This document shows, in pieces, positions 11,042 through 22,134 of a stretch of DNA of 64,000 bases (the stretch's first letter is position 1; each line of letters opens with the position of its first letter). Below the pieces are notes generated by a model that made no database searches, was not told where the DNA came from, and saw only the letters and a program-made list of their open reading frames with translations. Location: contig JAGKQI010000105.1 of assembly GCA_018806915.1 (NCBI GenBank), forward strand, positions 2,976,001 to 3,040,000. The letters run 5' to 3'. The stretch comes from Phytophthora colocasiae. Lineage: Eukaryota; Oomycota; Peronosporomycetes; Peronosporales; Peronosporaceae. The position numbers and the translations under genes are program-made.

Positions 11042-12106
11042 ATGGCTACAGAGACGACGTGGAGTAAAGAAGAGGTGATCAAGGCCTTCGAGGATGCTGG
11101 CAACCTCAAGTTCCTGGAACACATCAACCTGTCCAACACGGAAAAGTGCTCAGAGGCTTCGCCCGTTTACATCTTTTATATGCGCGGCCTGCAGTGCTCT
11201 CGTGACCCACGTCTGGCTTACCACTTCTGGGCTAACTTTGCTGGTCGCCACCAGTTTCACCTGTTCACGGGCCAACCCAAGAATGAATGCATCAATGCAG
11301 CTATCTATTTGTATGTGCCGGACCTGGACGCCATTGAAAAGAGTCTGGCAGCTGTGGCTGAGGAACTGAAGGACACCAAGTTCGCTTTTGAACGCATTAA
11401 CCGTGGCGGCGAGACTACCGTGGACTACCCCCAGGAGAAATGGCACACGGTCTTTGACGTTTCCAAGTACGACCACCTGAAGGTGAACGACCCATACGGC
11501 AACGAGCTGCGTCTGAGCGTGACGCCTCGCAATTACAACTCTATCAACTTGTCACTTGGCAAGACACTCCCCGTGACGAACGATGTTCCAGGTGTGGCTC
11601 AGGGCTTCCCGTTCCTGCTGTACCCGTGTCGCCCGGGTATTGCCCAGGGCATCTCCCGCTTCTTCGAGCACTACCTGGGCGCTAAGACGGTAGTTACGAA
11701 GAAGGAGGGTAATGTGGAGCTGTACCGCACGGCGGTGTTCTGTGGTCCGCTTCAGACCATTGTTTTCGACGAACAGGAGTCGGAGAAGGACAGCAAGGGC
11801 GAGTACGATGGCCACCACGTGTGCATCCATATCGACCGCTTCAAGGAGTTCTACGACAAGGCCTTCAACGAGTCCATGCAGTGGAACAACGTGCTGTTCT
11901 TCGACCGTTGCGATACCTGGTTTGAGGCCAACCGTGACCAACAGTACCGTATCCTACATCTGATCGACCCTGTGGACAAGAAGTTCCTCATGTCGTTCGA
12001 GATGGAGATCCGATCGGCACAGCACTTCCGCTACCTCATCCACCGCAGTGACGTTTCGGAGGAGGAGGAAGCCGCGAACGAGGTACTCCGCAAGAAGAAC
12101 CTGTAG
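11042..12106 (+). CDS. Glyoxalase/bleomycin-resistance (VOC) fold protein
   Basis: A single-exon gene for a 354-residue protein. It has two vicinal-oxygen-chelate-like halves, one around HFWANFAGRHQFHLFTGQ and WHTVFDVSKYDHLKVNDPYGNELRL, the other around RFFEHYLGAKTV through GHHVCIHIDRFKEFYDKAF. Each half shows the beta-alpha-beta-beta-beta pattern and the conserved NDPYGNELRL-type strand seen in glyoxalase/dioxygenase relatives. The metal site and substrate are not clear, so the reaction is left open. Codon choice is strongly G/C-ending, unlike most neighbours, which together with the strong initiator suggests high expression. It lies head-to-head with the PH-domain exons. Confidence 0.8.
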   Translation: MATETTWSKEEVIKAFEDAGNLKFLEHINLSNTEKCSEASPVYIFYMRGLQCSRDPRLAYHFWANFAGRHQFHLFTGQPKNECINAAIYLYVPDLDAIEKSLAAVAEELKDTKFAFERINRGGETTVDYPQEKWHTVFDVSKYDHLKVNDPYGNELRLSVTPRNYNSINLSLGKTLPVTNDVPGVAQGFPFLLYPCRPGIAQGISRFFEHYLGAKTVVTKKEGNVELYRTAVFCGPLQTIVFDEQESEKDSKGEYDGHHVCIHIDRFKEFYDKAFNESMQWNNVLFFDRCDTWFEANRDQQYRILHLIDPVDKKFLMSFEMEIRSAQHFRYLIHRSDVSEEEEAANEVLRKKNL

Positions 12107-12338
12107 AATATTTCTTACAGGTTGTGCTGACCGATTGCGTTTGGGCACGGCGCAACACTCGACTTTTACCAGGCAAGTGCTCCGTCGATTGAAGTGATAA
12201 TACAATGTGTTCGCAGTTAAGGTAACACATGGTTGATGTCATCAGCCATTTTGGATTGAGTTCAATATTTTTAGGGCTGTTCCAGTGAATTACTATCTTC
12301 ACTAACATCCTACCGTCCTCTTATTGAAAATTCTAGCT

Positions 12339-14776
12339 ATGGAAGCTCCTGTGTCAGATGGAGTCATGTTTCCTTTACCACCAGGAAAGACTCCCATGCA
12401 TCCAGCGGCACTGAAGCGGTTCCCAACACTACGTAGGAACTCGTTCCTCTATCAGCTTCACGATCAAGTCCAGCTTCACAAGGAGACTGAACCTCAGCGC
12501 CAACGGCAGAAAGAAGTGAAGGAGATCTACCGCATCTTACAGAGAAACCCAGAAACGCGCGAGGCACATGAGATTGATACACTGTACGACTGGGTGCTTC
12601 GGAATGGCAGCACCAACAAGATCTTCCAAGGAGCCCAAGAGATTATCTGCAAGACTATTTGTCGCGAGATGACGTTGCTAGAGCTCCCACCCAAAGGTGT
12701 TGTGTGCTATCAAGGCGATTATGGGGATACCTTTTACGTCGTCATCTCGGGGTCTGTTTCTCTTTACATCAATGCCAGACCCAAACCAAGAATCCTCGAG
12801 GAAGATAATAATTCCAAGCCTTTATCCGGCGATGAGGAAAATCTAAAGTTGCAGTCTGAAGAATATGGCACATTCATCAAACATATCACGGACGGCGGCA
12901 CTTTTGGCGAGCTGGCAGTGATGGACCCCACAGCACGTCGGTCGTGTACAATCACTTGCGACGAGCCAACGTCATTTATCTGTCTGAAGCGAGGATCATA
13001 CCAGCGGCTCATACGAATCACGAACTCTTCTCAGCTGGACTTTACTCAAATCGAGTTCTTGGAGACCATTTACTTTTTCGAGGGCTGGCCTCATGGTGAA
13101 CTCACACGACTTTCCAATCGCTTGAGGCAAATGCATTTTCCAGCCGATAGCTACCTCACTCGCATCGGCGCAGACGCCAATACCGTTTTCTTCATCTATG
13201 CAGGTTTGGTGCAGGAAACTGTGCCCATGATTCAAGTTCTAAACGAGAACGGCAGTGTTCAGCGCTGCGCAGAACTCGAGAGCAATCTGGCGAAACGAAG
13301 AATGCAGGGCCATGCTGGAAAACGAGTTGCACAGCAACGACGCCGCACAGAACTCGAGCTGACTTTGTATCAAGACCACGATATTTGCGCGGAGTATCCA
13401 ATCTTCTTCAACAAGTCGACATGCAGCACTGATCTGCTGGCAGGTAGCGTAATTCTACGTGTAGTGGGGATGGCATCAAAACTGATAAGTGATGTTACTT
13501 GTTCAAAAGTGACGGATGTGAAGACTCTCGTTATGGATGTAAGTGTATACATTTTTGAGTCCATGGCAGTGTGTTCACATATCTCCTGTCACTATCAGAG
13601 AGAAACCTGGAAAGAGCTGTTTTATATGCACGCCCTAGACCACATCCGAGAGTCCTTCGGCAAATTTCGTAAAATGGCTGAGGCTCGAGAAAACTGGCGG
13701 AAGACACGAGTAAAGCTAGCCTTGGCAAACCCTGGGTTGATCCTCACAATGTACGTGCTGTTCTAGTAGCAACAAATACTTAACTGTAGCAGCTAATTTG
13801 TATCGCTTCCTGCTTCAGTTCCACAAAAGCTATGATGCAAGACGGAAAGTGTCTATGTGGATGGTGTGGAAACCAAGACCATATCACTGGAGACGCATGT
13901 TGTCCAGGGCTAGCAGCGTCCAAGAAGAAGCAGGAAGACCGTCAAAAGACAGCGAATGCGAAGAAAGACAAGATTTTGCAAGAGATTACGGCAAAAGTGC
14001 AGAGTACGAATGATAATACTCACGCAGCGATAGCCTGGACTCAAGACCCCCAAGCAAGAAAAAAGACACTTGCGCCTTGCAAGACTTCGGCAAGCGCAGT
14101 ACAAGCACCGTCTCACCCTCCAGGGGCTATACAACCAACATCTCCAGAAGTTTTAGCTGCAAGAAGATATCGGAGCCCCAGCTACAAGATGACTGCTCAG
14201 AATATGCTTTCTGTTGACTCCAAGGTTGTCTCCACGAATCAATCCGAAGTACCCCAAACGGTGCCAACCCGAAAAGGCCAAAATCGTCTTGAAGGAGATC
14301 CTAGTAGTGTTGCTGGACACCGGAAACTTGCCATTTCTGACTTCCCGAAACTTCTTAAGGTATCCGACAGTTTGTATACGAGTTACCAAAACTCTCTCGA
14401 AACCAACGACGAGCAAATTTTACCCGCCATCAAGGTTGAGGATGTACGAAAAGGAGCTTTTACAGAGGCTCTAGCTGATCAGTACAAGCACGAAATGGTT
14501 CGGAAAGCCAAACGCCTGTCCTCCATGGAGCAATACATCGGAATCCGCACCAAAGTTCTTGAAGACATCACAGCAGCACAAGGCCAAGATTGTCGTGAAC
14601 ACTGCAAACTTCCTCGAAAGCCGAAGATTCCAAAACCCAGTCGTCGTTTAGTTAATCCAAAGACAAAGCAGCTTCGCCCAGACCGCTTCAACCGAAAAAT
14701 CAATCGCATGATGCGGAAAATCTGGAGAAAAGACAACCCGTTGCCTGTCATCGAAGAAAGCCTGCGAGATACATAA
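12339..14776 (+). CDS. Cyclic-nucleotide-binding-domain protein, two exons
   Basis: A 789-residue protein from two exons, 12339-13750 and 13819-14776, with a 68-bp intron (GTACGT...TTCAG) that preserves the frame. I use the ATG at 12339, as there is no earlier ATG in frame. Residues from about 110 carry a cyclic-nucleotide-binding fold (VVCYQGDYGDTFYVVISGSV, then a loop insertion and GGTFGELAVMD, the phosphate-binding cassette, then RRSCTITCDE). A second, more divergent cNBD-like region follows. The C-terminal half is basic, Lys/Arg-rich and without a recognised domain. No kinase, cyclase or channel segment is seen, so it may be a regulatory or axonemal/scaffold protein. The function is inferred only to the level of cNMP binding. 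Confidence 0.8.
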
Positions 14777-14835
14777 CATGCTGAGCTGCATTGAAGCGCT
14801 GTTTAAATGATTTGCAACAAAAGTGTACTCAAGGA

Positions 14836-15470
14836 CTATAACGGATCACAGCGCTTCTCGAGCGTTCCGTACTCTGTGGTGTCCTTCTCTTCCTCGTCAT
14901 AGGTCTCCGACAATTCTCTGTTCCTTTGGATCACCTCCCTGACAGCATGCTTGAACGCCGTCTCATCATCGTTATTCTCGAGTGCTGCAACGACCATATT
15001 GGCCAGTCGATCCACCTCTTCCTCCAGTTCTTCATCGTCGTAAATTAATCTCATGGCTTCCATCTGAAAGCGGAGCACATCACAGACACAGAAGATGATC
15101 GCAACATACAACGCCGGACCTTTCTTGATCACCATGTTTTTGTCCAGTACCAGCTCCACAAAGGCGTAGATCCACATGACGATCTTCAAGCCCATGAGGT
15201 TGCGATCGAAGTTATCCGGATTTGGTCCATATTTGCCCAGTAGTTTGGAACTGTAGAGTAGAGTCACTGTGCAGAGGGGTTAAAGGCACCCAAGCCATAT
15301 AGTACGTGGTCTGGAGCTCCTGCACGTCGCGTTTGGTAGGATCCGGACTCTGGAAGAGTGACACCATGAGCAATAGTGACAGATACAGCTCCAACATACA
15401 CACCATGAACGGCTTCACTGTAGCTTGATACACTGCAGATAGACGCAGACGCAGCTTGGACTTGGTCATG
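14836..15470 (-). CDS. Small membrane protein of unknown function
   Basis: The N-terminal segment starts MTKSKLRLRLSAVYQ near 15470 and contains a hydrophobic stretch (MVCMLELYLSLLLMVSLF). The C-terminal segment (stop at 14836) has two more membrane-type stretches (LKIVMWIYAFVELVL and ALYVAIIFCVCDVL) and a long acidic tail. The segments are in different frames around 15250-15290. A normal-length intron cannot be placed there: the best GT/AG pair would be only about 23 bp and out of phase. Either a small indel or a non-canonical junction is present. It is not recognised as a named family. It is divergently arranged with the peptidyl-tRNA hydrolase gene. Confidence 0.55.
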
Positions 15471-15532
15471 GCTACAATGGATACTAAAAATTTGTGATAT
15501 GATGACCTAATTTTGGGTTCAAATACACAAAA

Positions 15533-16581
15533 ATGCTGCGTGTGCCTCTGCTGCGTCGACGAGGGAATGTGTTGGTCTCTACCTTCTCCAGCTCTGCTGA
15601 TGGCGATAAAGACAAAGAGAAGAAGGTTGTGGTGTCCCCACCCAAGTATGAACACGTCCGCAAACTGATTGTGGGACTGGGCAATCCAGGCGACAAGTTT
15701 ATTAACACCAGGTGTGAATGGAGGGTCACAACTTTAACATGAATTATTTACTAACGGACATTGTGTACGTTGCAGACACAACATTGGATTTGTTGCAGTG
15801 AGGCATTTCCTAGACACCTACGCTTCTCAAGTGACGGTGTGTTGTGTTCTCATGAATTAGTAAGTACTGGTGAGAAATTGACAGTTTATTGCTGTTGGGG
15901 ACACAGGGCCATCATCTGGAACTGCAACATGAAGCCAGCAACCATGGCGACGTCGCAAGGTTCCGTGTTGCATTCCAGCAGAAAGCAACCGACAAAGACT
16001 ACGTCTACCCGGTCGATGATTTAGTAAATCGCTCGTCAAAACGAGCCAAGGAACGCACTCTGAAGGAAGGTGTTCCTCATGAAGAAGTGAACGTGGCGCT
16101 GCTACTACCCAATACGTACATGAACTGCTCGGGGACAGCAGTCAGAGCGTTTATGCAGTCTCACCGTTGGAGGATCAAGAAAAACCCTCTAGCATTGAAT
16201 CGACAGGACGAGCTGCTCGTGGTCACAGATGACGTAGCGCTGCCATTTGGAGAATGTCGATTCAAGGCGAAGGGAGGTCCCGGTGGACAGAATGGCGTGC
16301 GTGATATCATTAAGTGCACCGGTACTGAACGCTTCGCTCGTCTTCGTATTGGTGTTGGAGCTCCGTACTGGTTTGCTGGAGGGAAGAGTGGAGCTCCCTC
16401 GGGAACTGCAATGGACAAATTTGTGCTTGGACGCTTCAATGGCGACGAACAAGAGTCCATGTCGGACTTATTGAGTTATACAAACGAATTATTGCGGCTA
16501 TATCTGCATCGAGGCGTGGCACAGGCTACTACATACGCCAACAGCATGGACTTGCAGAGCTACTTGAAGCAGTATGGATGA
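15533..16581 (+). CDS. Peptidyl-tRNA hydrolase (Pth family), probably organellar
   Basis: Pth cleaves the ester bond of peptidyl-tRNA released from stalled ribosomes. The exons 15533-15711, 15776-15836 and 15907-16581 splice in phase to 304 residues. Family landmarks are LIVGLGNPGDKF, the catalytic-histidine block RHNIGFVAVRHF that spans the first intron, LLPNTYMNCSG, VTDDVALPFG and GGPGGQNGVRDI. The first 40 residues are rich in Arg and Ser, like a mitochondrial targeting sequence. An insertion of about 35 residues (around NRSSKRAKERTLK) lies before the LLPNTYMN block. All catalytic residues appear present. Confidence 0.93.
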
Positions 16582-16859
16582 ATATCGTGTTTTGGCCGAC
16601 ATCCTTCCGTTTGACTTGTCTTCAGTATGCCCAAAAGTGACCAATCGTTGACTCTCGATCTGTTTTCAGCGAATAGCGTTCAACTTTAAATTGTTTTTAG
16701 CCAATCAGCAGATAGAGGTTAGGCGATAGATGTACCGACATTTTGCCGACGTTTAGTGTCGGCAAGGAAACTACATATTCCATCACCACATACAAAACCA
16801 AGGTATTCATGAATTTGACGGATATCAAGCAAACGGCCGACATTACACTTGCTTAAAGA

Positions 16860-18899
16860 ATGAGTCTCCAAGACCTCGCTCCGGACAACACGAAGCGTGC
16901 CCAGACAACTGCGCTCAACATCTTCAACGAGTTTCTGGAAATGGAAAAAACGACTATGGCCTTTGTGCGCTCTGTTTTTCAAGATGATGACACCGGCGCA
17001 GCTTTCAGGAAGTTGATGGATCGCTTTGCTATGTTTCTCGCGTTCTCGAACGGGAAAACCGGCGAACCGCGAAAGCGCAATACCGTGATGAGCTATTACC
17101 GCAACGTGAAAAACTGGTTTCTCGATGAATTTCCCCAACAACGTCCTCTGGTCGAGCATCAGCTGCTGAAAATGGGTCGAATCCTTGAGCGCCATTGTTT
17201 GAAGCGACTACAAGGCGGCACAGTGACCAAAGCTCCCCCGTGTACCAAGCAAGATTTGAACGTTTTGATGGATGGTATCTATTTTGATGCAGCCCAGGCC
17301 AAAGATTACCAAGATGCCGCTTTACTAGCTATCATGTGGTATGCTTTCGGAAGAGCGTCTGACCTTACCTTTGTTCAGAAAAGTAATTTGACAATTTCGG
17401 CAGCTAATGTTCTCTTCATCCGCCTTATCCGCGCTAAGACATCTGAAGAGCAAGGCCTATCACTCTATCCCGATGAGAGCTCATTTGTTACGTGCCCTCT
17501 CCATGCTATTGCAATGGCGCTTGCCATGCAAGAGTTTCCCAGTGTCTCTCTGTTGGACCTAAAACAACTGTCAGCTGTGGAAAGGATGGCATCCAGCTGG
17601 TACCTGACAAGAGTTCCCTGGCTGAGGTACTTCAGCACGGTAGTGATGGTAATGACAGGGATGATGTCACACCAGTTGGAAAGATACAGGACGTACAGGA
17701 CGCGGGCTCCAGCTCAATTGAAGATGCAGGGTACGTTAATCAGATTGTTAAGGATAGCTGTATTCGTCAAGTCGACGCGGATATTACGCCAAACTTATCG
17801 TCGCATTCCTTCCGGCGTGGAGGTGCTCAGCATGCCAACGGAGACCCAACGCTAGTGCGCAGTGGATTTTTGACCGCGGAGTTGGAATATGTCAGCGACA
17901 AACAAGGCATTTGCTTACGTGTTTAACACTACTCGAGAGGATACAAAGGTATCGAAAGTTTTAAGTGGTTGGAAGTCAACGGACACTCCAACAATTCCTT
18001 CCCTCGCTGGTTTTGACGTGGAGACAAGAAGCAAGATTCGAAAGTTACGCGATCTGGTATTTGCGTCAAGTCTGTATTTTGCTGAAGTGTTTTACAATTT
18101 GGATAATCAGGTGGCAGATCTACTTACGGCGACGTTAATCCAACATTTTCCAGCGGTTATCGACAGGTATCCGATGTCCCCATACGCCACCAAAATGCGT
18201 ATCTGTCTGAGTTCTTTGTCGATCGAGATGCCAGAAGTATTATCATGGAGTCTCTCACTGACGCGTAGTGCCAAGACACCAAATACAGGTGTGAAGACGC
18301 CCTTCTCGCGGGAAATTCAACCTATCAATCAACAAAATATTGTGATTTCTCAATTGCTCGAAGCGAACCGCGAACAGGCTGCAAAAATTGCAGAACTCGA
18401 AAAAATGCGCTTAAGGGCTGCAGAACATGAGACTCAACTTCCCAGCGACGCAGAATACACAAAGCAAAACGAGGGGGGGAACCATGCTAACGATCTACGC
18501 ACGTCTGAAAAGGAAAAAGGGAAGAAAAGAGCAAGATCTTCTTCCAAGGCGGCAGCAGCAATTTTTTTTGAATGGTATACCAAGACGCCAAGACTTTGGG
18601 TAAAGTGTGATGATCGAAAATACAAGTCCCAGTCAAAGCAAATTGTGGCGTTCATGAAGCTGTTTCTTCCGGATGGGTTCAAGTTGATACCAGCCTCGCG
18701 CAGCTATGCCGATGCCGTACTCCATTTTGGAAAGCAGGCCGAGGAGAACATGTTTGATTTCATGGAGAAACGAGGTATTAAACGCAAATTCGGCTGTAAC
18801 TTACTGGAAACAATTGCGAGAGCTTCTTCATCGATCAGGTGCGTTCAAACAACTTATTCGGGAGTATCAGTTGCGCGTTGTCACTACTCAGATCATTGA
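16860..18899 (+). pseudogene. Crypton-type tyrosine recombinase, frameshifted
   Basis: This is a tyrosine-recombinase relic of the Crypton class, DNA transposons that move by recombination and lack terminal inverted repeats. The first frame (16860 to about 17560) holds the N-terminal helical domain and the first catalytic arginine region (YAFGRASDL). The next frame carries the HxxR motif in SSHSFRRGGAQHA. The third frame (17889-18899) begins NKAFAYVFNT and ends the recombinase core at VLSGW, then adds a coiled coil and a basic C-terminal domain (around WVKCDDRKYKSQSKQIVAFM), probably DNA binding. At least two frame changes separate the parts, near 17560-17700 and at about 17885, so it is presumably inactive. 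No borders were identifiable. Confidence 0.78.
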
Positions 18900-18984
18900 C
18901 CCGGCTCCTGATCACACCAAGATTGCATTTTAAAATTAGTGAGAGCTTAGCTGATTACATGCAATTAGCAAGAATAAAACGAAG

Positions 18985-19190
18985 TGACCCGTTACAGAAT
19001 AAGTGGTCTGTTACAGAATAAGTGGTCTGTTACAGAATAAATGGTCCGTTACAAAATAACTGGTCCGTTACAGAATAACTGGTCTGTTACTGAATAAGTG
19101 GTCCGTTACTGAAAAACTGGTCCGTTACAGAAAAACTGGTTCGTTACAGAAAAAGTGGCCTGTAACTAAACAATGGTGGTCGTTGCAAAA
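18985..19190. repeat. Left array of a 19-bp tandem repeat
   Basis: About ten head-to-tail units of a 19-bp repeat, for example TCTGTTACAGAATAAGTGG, with the outer units more diverged. The same repeat occurs in inverted orientation at 20783-20990. Together the arrays bracket the HTH/Ulp1 coding unit. Confidence 0.9.
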
Positions 19191-19256
19191 CCGGTCTTAG
19201 ATAGCCAGTCTACAAATTTCTCCTGAGCGGGCGTGACGGCACCTAGTTGGCACGTG

Positions 19257-20731
19257 ATGGAGGGGTCAGCGACCCACAACAGTGTGTCGCTGACGGTTGA
19301 AGAGAAGCTGGATAAGCTGATAGAGTGGAAAGCTCACGAGGAATGGGGACCAACACGTGCAGCGCGAGAGCTGGGTGTGAGTCGAGGGTCACTATCCAGG
19401 TGGACGAAGAAGTATCCTGATCCAGAACTTGCAAAAGCGTCTCTATCTGAGAGCGACAAGAAGAGAAAGAGGAAAAAGGGAGGGGGGAGGAAGCGGAAGC
19501 CTTCAGCGTTTGAGCCTAGTGTTGAAGAGTACTACGCCACATGCATGCGGGAAGACGGGCAAGTAACCTACCGGGATGTGTTTTCGTACTGCAACAGGAT
19601 TCCTGAGTTCCTGTTGATGGAGGAAGGTACCAGAGCGGTGTACGTGTCAAGATTCGTCAAACGGGCTAAGGCGAATTACTCTCTCGGGACTGAGAACGTA
19701 CTACAAGACCAGAATGGTACAATCTGCAGCAGCCGACATCAAGCTGCTGTAAACGAAGAATTAAAGGAAGAAGAAGAAGAGGTAAAAGGGGAGGGAGGAG
19801 AGGAGGAAGGGGAAGATGAAGATGAAGAGGAGGAGGAGGAGGAGGAGGAGGAAGATGATGACTACGAAGATGACCCTGATCCCGAGGAGTCGGATGTTGA
19901 CGGCCCGGTTTTAGAAGGATCGGTCGATGATGTTGATGATGAAGTTGAGCTCCTGACCCAGAAACCGAAGGCAATCATCTTGCCAAAGCCCAAAATGTCC
20001 AGTCGTCAAAGAGCACTTCTTATTAAACGCAGTCAATCGGCGTTCTCATTCTCATTTCGAAATGATGAAACGTCACTGTGGTCAAAAACAAGCGCGTTAT
20101 CGAGATTTTTAATGATGATCTAAAGACCCTGGACCCCTACGGCACTGTGGCGGATGTGATCATTGACTACGCCATTTATAAAGTGCCTCAATCACAGGAA
20201 GAGGCCCGTAAACTTTTTGGTACGTCGCTCTTCCGGCAGATCGAGCAAATGAAAAGTCGTGGCAAACGCCACTTTTCAGGTGTAAAAAAGCTCGTCGACA
20301 AGGTGAAATGGAGTGCGTACTCCACCATGCTTCTTCCGATTTGGGGTCTAGATCATTGGAGTCTATTGGTCGTTGAAAGTCCTATGAAGACTGCACCACG
20401 CATGTATCACATCGATTCTTGCCTTAACGTGCACGACTCCAAGTATGTGTTTACCACAGCGAAAGAATTTTTGGCTGAGTTGCGCGGTCGTGTAACTCCT
20501 ATCTGCACGGACACACTCGTCTGTGGGACACAACCTCAGCAAAAAAACAACTCGGATTGTGGTATCTACATGCTGTACTACATACAGAAGATCGCATCAC
20601 ACATTGAGAAGACCAAGACGACGTCTATCCATAACGACATCAAAATGCTGACGTCGGGGTTCAACACCGGAAGAGCATCTACTTTCCGAGCTTACATGCT
20701 GAAGAAGCTAACACAAGATAAAAGCAAGTAG
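19257..20731 (+). CDS. HTH plus acidic linker plus Ulp1-type cysteine protease of a mobile element (one frame change)
   Basis: The first frame (ATG at 19257, open to 20123) starts with a Psq/CENP-B-like helix-turn-helix (AARELGVSRGSLSRWTKKY), a Lys/Arg tract, a second helical block and a long Glu/Asp run. The second frame (about 20078-20731, with no ATG of its own near the start) is a C48/Ulp1-like protease. It has LDHWSLLVVE with the catalytic His, HIDSC with the Asp, and NNSDCGIYMLYY with the Cys. Ulp1 enzymes cleave SUMO-like tails, and many eukaryotic transposons carry one. The frames overlap and the second lacks a start, so a single fused protein broken by one indel, or a recoding event, is likely. 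No DDE transposase is seen between the flanking 19-bp arrays. Confidence 0.8.
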
Positions 20732-20782
20732 CCAGTGGCTAGCGTTATAACGATGGCATCGAAAACATGACTTTAGCGGATC

Positions 20783-20990
20783 AGGCCACTTGTTCGGTAA
20801 TGGACCACTAATTCTGTAATAGGCCACTTATTCTGTAATAGGCCACTTATTCGGTAACGGACCACTTATTCGGTAACGGACCACTTATTCGGTAACGGAC
20901 CACTTATTCGGTAACGGACCACATATTCGGTAGCTATTGTTTTATTTGCTCGTGGCCATTTATTTTGTGTACGTCCATTTATTTGGTAAC
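20783..20990. repeat. Right array of the 19-bp repeat, inverted
   Basis: About ten units, for example CCACTTATTCGGTAACGGA, the reverse complement of the left-array unit. The central units are nearly identical; the outermost are diverged, with a longer irregular spacer around 20930-20950. Confidence 0.9.
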
Positions 20991-21179
20991 ACACAACTAC
21001 GAAGAAATCGATTCGTGGGCACCACTTCGCCATTCATCATAAAGCCATCAAGTGAATAATGCCGACGATCACTTCAGTCATTTCCTACCAGAACTTCAAG
21101 AAACTCTGCATTGAGCGTGCAAAAGCAGCTAGCGTTCGTATCATGGATATATGTATACGAATGCTTCGAAACACGCTAA

Positions 21180-21515
21180 TGCAGAAGGTTAACACAAGCG
21201 AAAAATTGCGAAGCCCTGGACGTAATTTTTGCAAGTTTGAAGGACAAGTGCGAGAACAAGAAGAACAAGAAGAAGCGTGGCCTAGTCGAGCTTGATGACA
21301 TCGCGGAGTGGCTCATTGGTCAACAGAAGGCGCGAAAGCTCAGGTTCACAGGGGTGTACGGCGTGCGGCGTCTTCTTCAGCGTGTTGTAGTCAACCACAA
21401 GACCTACTACTTGGTGGACTGGGAGCCGACGCTGGAGCCTGCCAATAACATCACCAAGGACCTGGTTGCCTTGTTCAACCGCGAGCGTCGTGCTGGTACG
21501 CAAAACCTTCATTGA
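21180..21515 (+). pseudogene. Chromodomain fragment, probably retroelement-derived
   Basis: The open frame has no ATG (open from about 21180, stop at 21513). Residues encoded from about 21350 match a chromodomain: VYGVRRLLQRVV, YYLVDWEP, then LEPANNITKDLV. Such domains end the integrase of chromoviral LTR elements and bind methylated histone tails. The upstream part is Lys-rich and unrecognised, and a short ORF in another frame at 21059-21295 may be related. No integrase core or LTR was seen. Confidence 0.55.
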
Positions 21516-21730
21516 AGACAGAAGCTGTTGAAGACAACTCGCTTAACGACTCTAGCGATGCTTAACTCGAAAATACACGATATTGATGGCGAAATTATTA
21601 TTTTTATTGTCACTTTAGCATCTGATCACTCGTACAGCGAACTTAACGGCATGTGGAAATCCACAGCACTACAGCAAGCTTAGCTGAGCTCTCAGATACC
21701 TCAGAGACAGTAAAAGGTTAGCACTAGAAT

Positions 21731-21799
21731 ACCCACGGTTGGATTCGAACCAACTCCACCTGCCTTTCAGCAGGGCTCAACCATCAGAGCTTCGTGGGT
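21731..21799 (-). tRNA. tRNA-like sequence, Phe-type GAA anticodon, 6-nt anticodon loop
   Basis: On the minus strand this folds as a cloverleaf. The acceptor stem is ACCCACG paired with CGTGGGT, the D stem GCTC/GAGC, the anticodon stem CCTGC/GCAGG, and the T arm GTTGG-TTCGAAT-CCAAC. The loop TGAAAG would place GAA as anticodon after U33 but is one base short, and position 8 is A instead of U. The B box GGTTCGAATCC is perfect. It could be a tRNA pseudogene, a tRNA-derived SINE head or an atypical tRNA; no CCA is encoded. Confidence 0.5.
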
Positions 21800-22134
21800 G
21801 TGAGTATGTGGGCAGGGATGCGGAGACTTGTGTCGTGCAGATGCAAAATGCCGAATGGCAAGCAACAGAGCTGTGTGTCCAGTCAAAAAAATAACCTCAT
21901 AAAAAGAAAAAACCTCGTTATTGCGTGACTTTGCTGCTTAAAAGTTTTAGCCAATCAAAAGTATGTCAGGCACTGTCGGCTATGTCGGCCAAATCGCGCT
22001 ATGGCGCGTCATCGAAGACGCGTCACCAATAGACAACATGTTGCATGAAGGTTGTACTTGGCGTAAACATTGTGTACGCGTTGCAGGAAGTGTGCCATTG
22101 TCAATTTTGACCTCGACATCCTCGATTTGCAGCT

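Noticed and set aside
11552..11941. 129-codon minus-strand ORF inside the VOC gene
   Set aside because: High G/C third positions keep antisense frames open; no motif is present.
16719..17195. 158-codon ORF on the minus strand
   Set aside because: It is antisense to the Crypton recombinase, whose frame carries recognisable motifs; the minus frame has none.
18985..19190. CRISPR array
   Set aside because: Units are directly tandem without unique spacers, the array is mirrored at 20.8 kb, and the genome is eukaryotic.
19666..19974. Pro/Leu-rich minus-strand ORF
   Set aside because: It is the complement of the Glu/Asp run in the HTH/Ulp1 ORF.
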